From contig VXCM01002126.1 of NCBI GenBank assembly GCA_014773175.1, positions 16,689 through 80,688 of the forward strand: a DNA stretch of 64,000 nt, given 5' to 3'. This stretch comes from Lucifuga dentata. Its lineage: Eukaryota > Chordata > Actinopteri > Ophidiiformes > Bythitidae. Below are positions 63,561 through 64,000 of the stretch, one piece after another. The position numbers were made by a program, and so were the translations under genes. The notes beneath the pieces are model-generated. The model saw only the letters and a program-made list of their open reading frames with translations, made no database searches and was not told the origin of the DNA. Position 1 is the stretch's first letter. Each line of letters starts with the position of its first letter.

Positions 63561-63825
63561 CAAGTGGCTGATTTGGGATCAGATGTCCCAAACCTATATT
63601 ACGTTTTTGTAATTACAGGGCAGAGAGAGTGACTGATCCTCACTCAGTTTATGGTTTGTTGAACCGATAATTATCAGCAATTGAATTAGAACGGATGTAT
63701 TAAAGGTTTTAAGGGGAAAATAATAGTAGGTCAAAATTTTAGCATGAGTCATCAGACGCACAGGAAGGGTTTAACATGTTGGAGCAGAATTGTGACTTTT
63801 TTTGTTATTGTAACTGTTCTTTACA

Positions 63826-64000
63826 GAAATGCAGCCTCAAGGGGGCACAAGCCAGTGTCCACCTTGTGCCGGTCCCAAGCCCGAATAAATGCAGAGGGTT
63901 GTGTCACGAAGGGCATCCGACGTAAAACCTATGTCAAAGCAAAGATGCGAATCATTCCTATGACTTCCATACCGGATCGGTCGAGGCCCGGGTTAACAAC
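63826..64000 (+). mobile_element. RTE-like LINE 5' region, cut by the window edge
   Basis: Contains GGTCCCAAGCCCGAATAAAT, GCAGAGGGTTGTGTCACGAA, GGGCATCCGACGTAAAACC, CATACCGGATCGGTCGAGGC and CCCGGGTTAACAAC. I recognise this series as the 5' part of an RTE-type LINE abundant in teleosts, in plus orientation. Coding parts, if present, would lie to the right. Confidence 0.6.

Noticed and set aside
1..64000. tRNA, rRNA, CRISPR arrays, bacterial-type operons or origins
   Set aside because: None seen; the sequence is a eukaryotic nuclear genome segment and no cloverleaf with intact A and B boxes was noticed.

Overview
The window looks like a piece of a teleost fish genome, probably a percomorph. 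The evidence is vertebrate split genes with GT-AG introns, dense CA/GA/TG microsatellites, (A)n tracts, LINE remnants of types common in fish, and small inverted-repeat DNA elements. I recognise two complete genes, both on the minus strand, in the right 40%. They are hbs1l (44750-63255, ribosome rescue GTPase) and, about 2.5 kb downstream of it, aldh8a1 (38870-42258, kynurenine-pathway aldehyde dehydrogenase). From memory this order and orientation match human chromosome 6q23 (ALDH8A1-HBS1L-MYB), so myb would be expected just beyond the right edge.

I assembled every exon of both genes by hand. All splice phases agree and give 490 aa for Aldh8a1 and 704 aa for full-length Hbs1. Between hbs1l exons 4 and 5, in a 9.4 kb interval, lies a 1559-base open exon that splices in phase to exon 4 and ends in its own stop. 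It gives a 687-aa protein without the GTPase domain. This matches the human HBS1L short variant 3, the vertebrate counterpart of yeast Ski7, which links the cytoplasmic exosome to the SKI complex. The exon contains an RxxxFxxxL exosome-type motif and about seven copies of a degenerate SLxxLxxQHxx motif. One locus therefore encodes both the no-go/non-stop ribosome-rescue factor and an exosome adaptor that share an N-terminal domain.

The left 38.8 kb is almost gene-free. At the extreme left, a minus-strand open stretch with a good start, 19 consecutive glycines and a consensus splice donor may be the first coding exon of an unidentified neighbour. A 112-codon cysteine-rich ORF at 32882-33220 might encode a small secreted protein. 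Otherwise this part holds repeats: a degenerate TTAGGGTAAA-like minisatellite split by a 1.85 kb inverted-repeat element; three copies of a 540-590 bp foldback element flanked by TTAA (one of them inserted precisely into a LINE reverse-transcriptase fragment); a CACTGTAAAA foldback element; a CAAGTC minisatellite; and many microsatellites. Sixteen single Ns sit at homopolymers or duplicated sequence and look like assembly joins; none falls in a coding exon.
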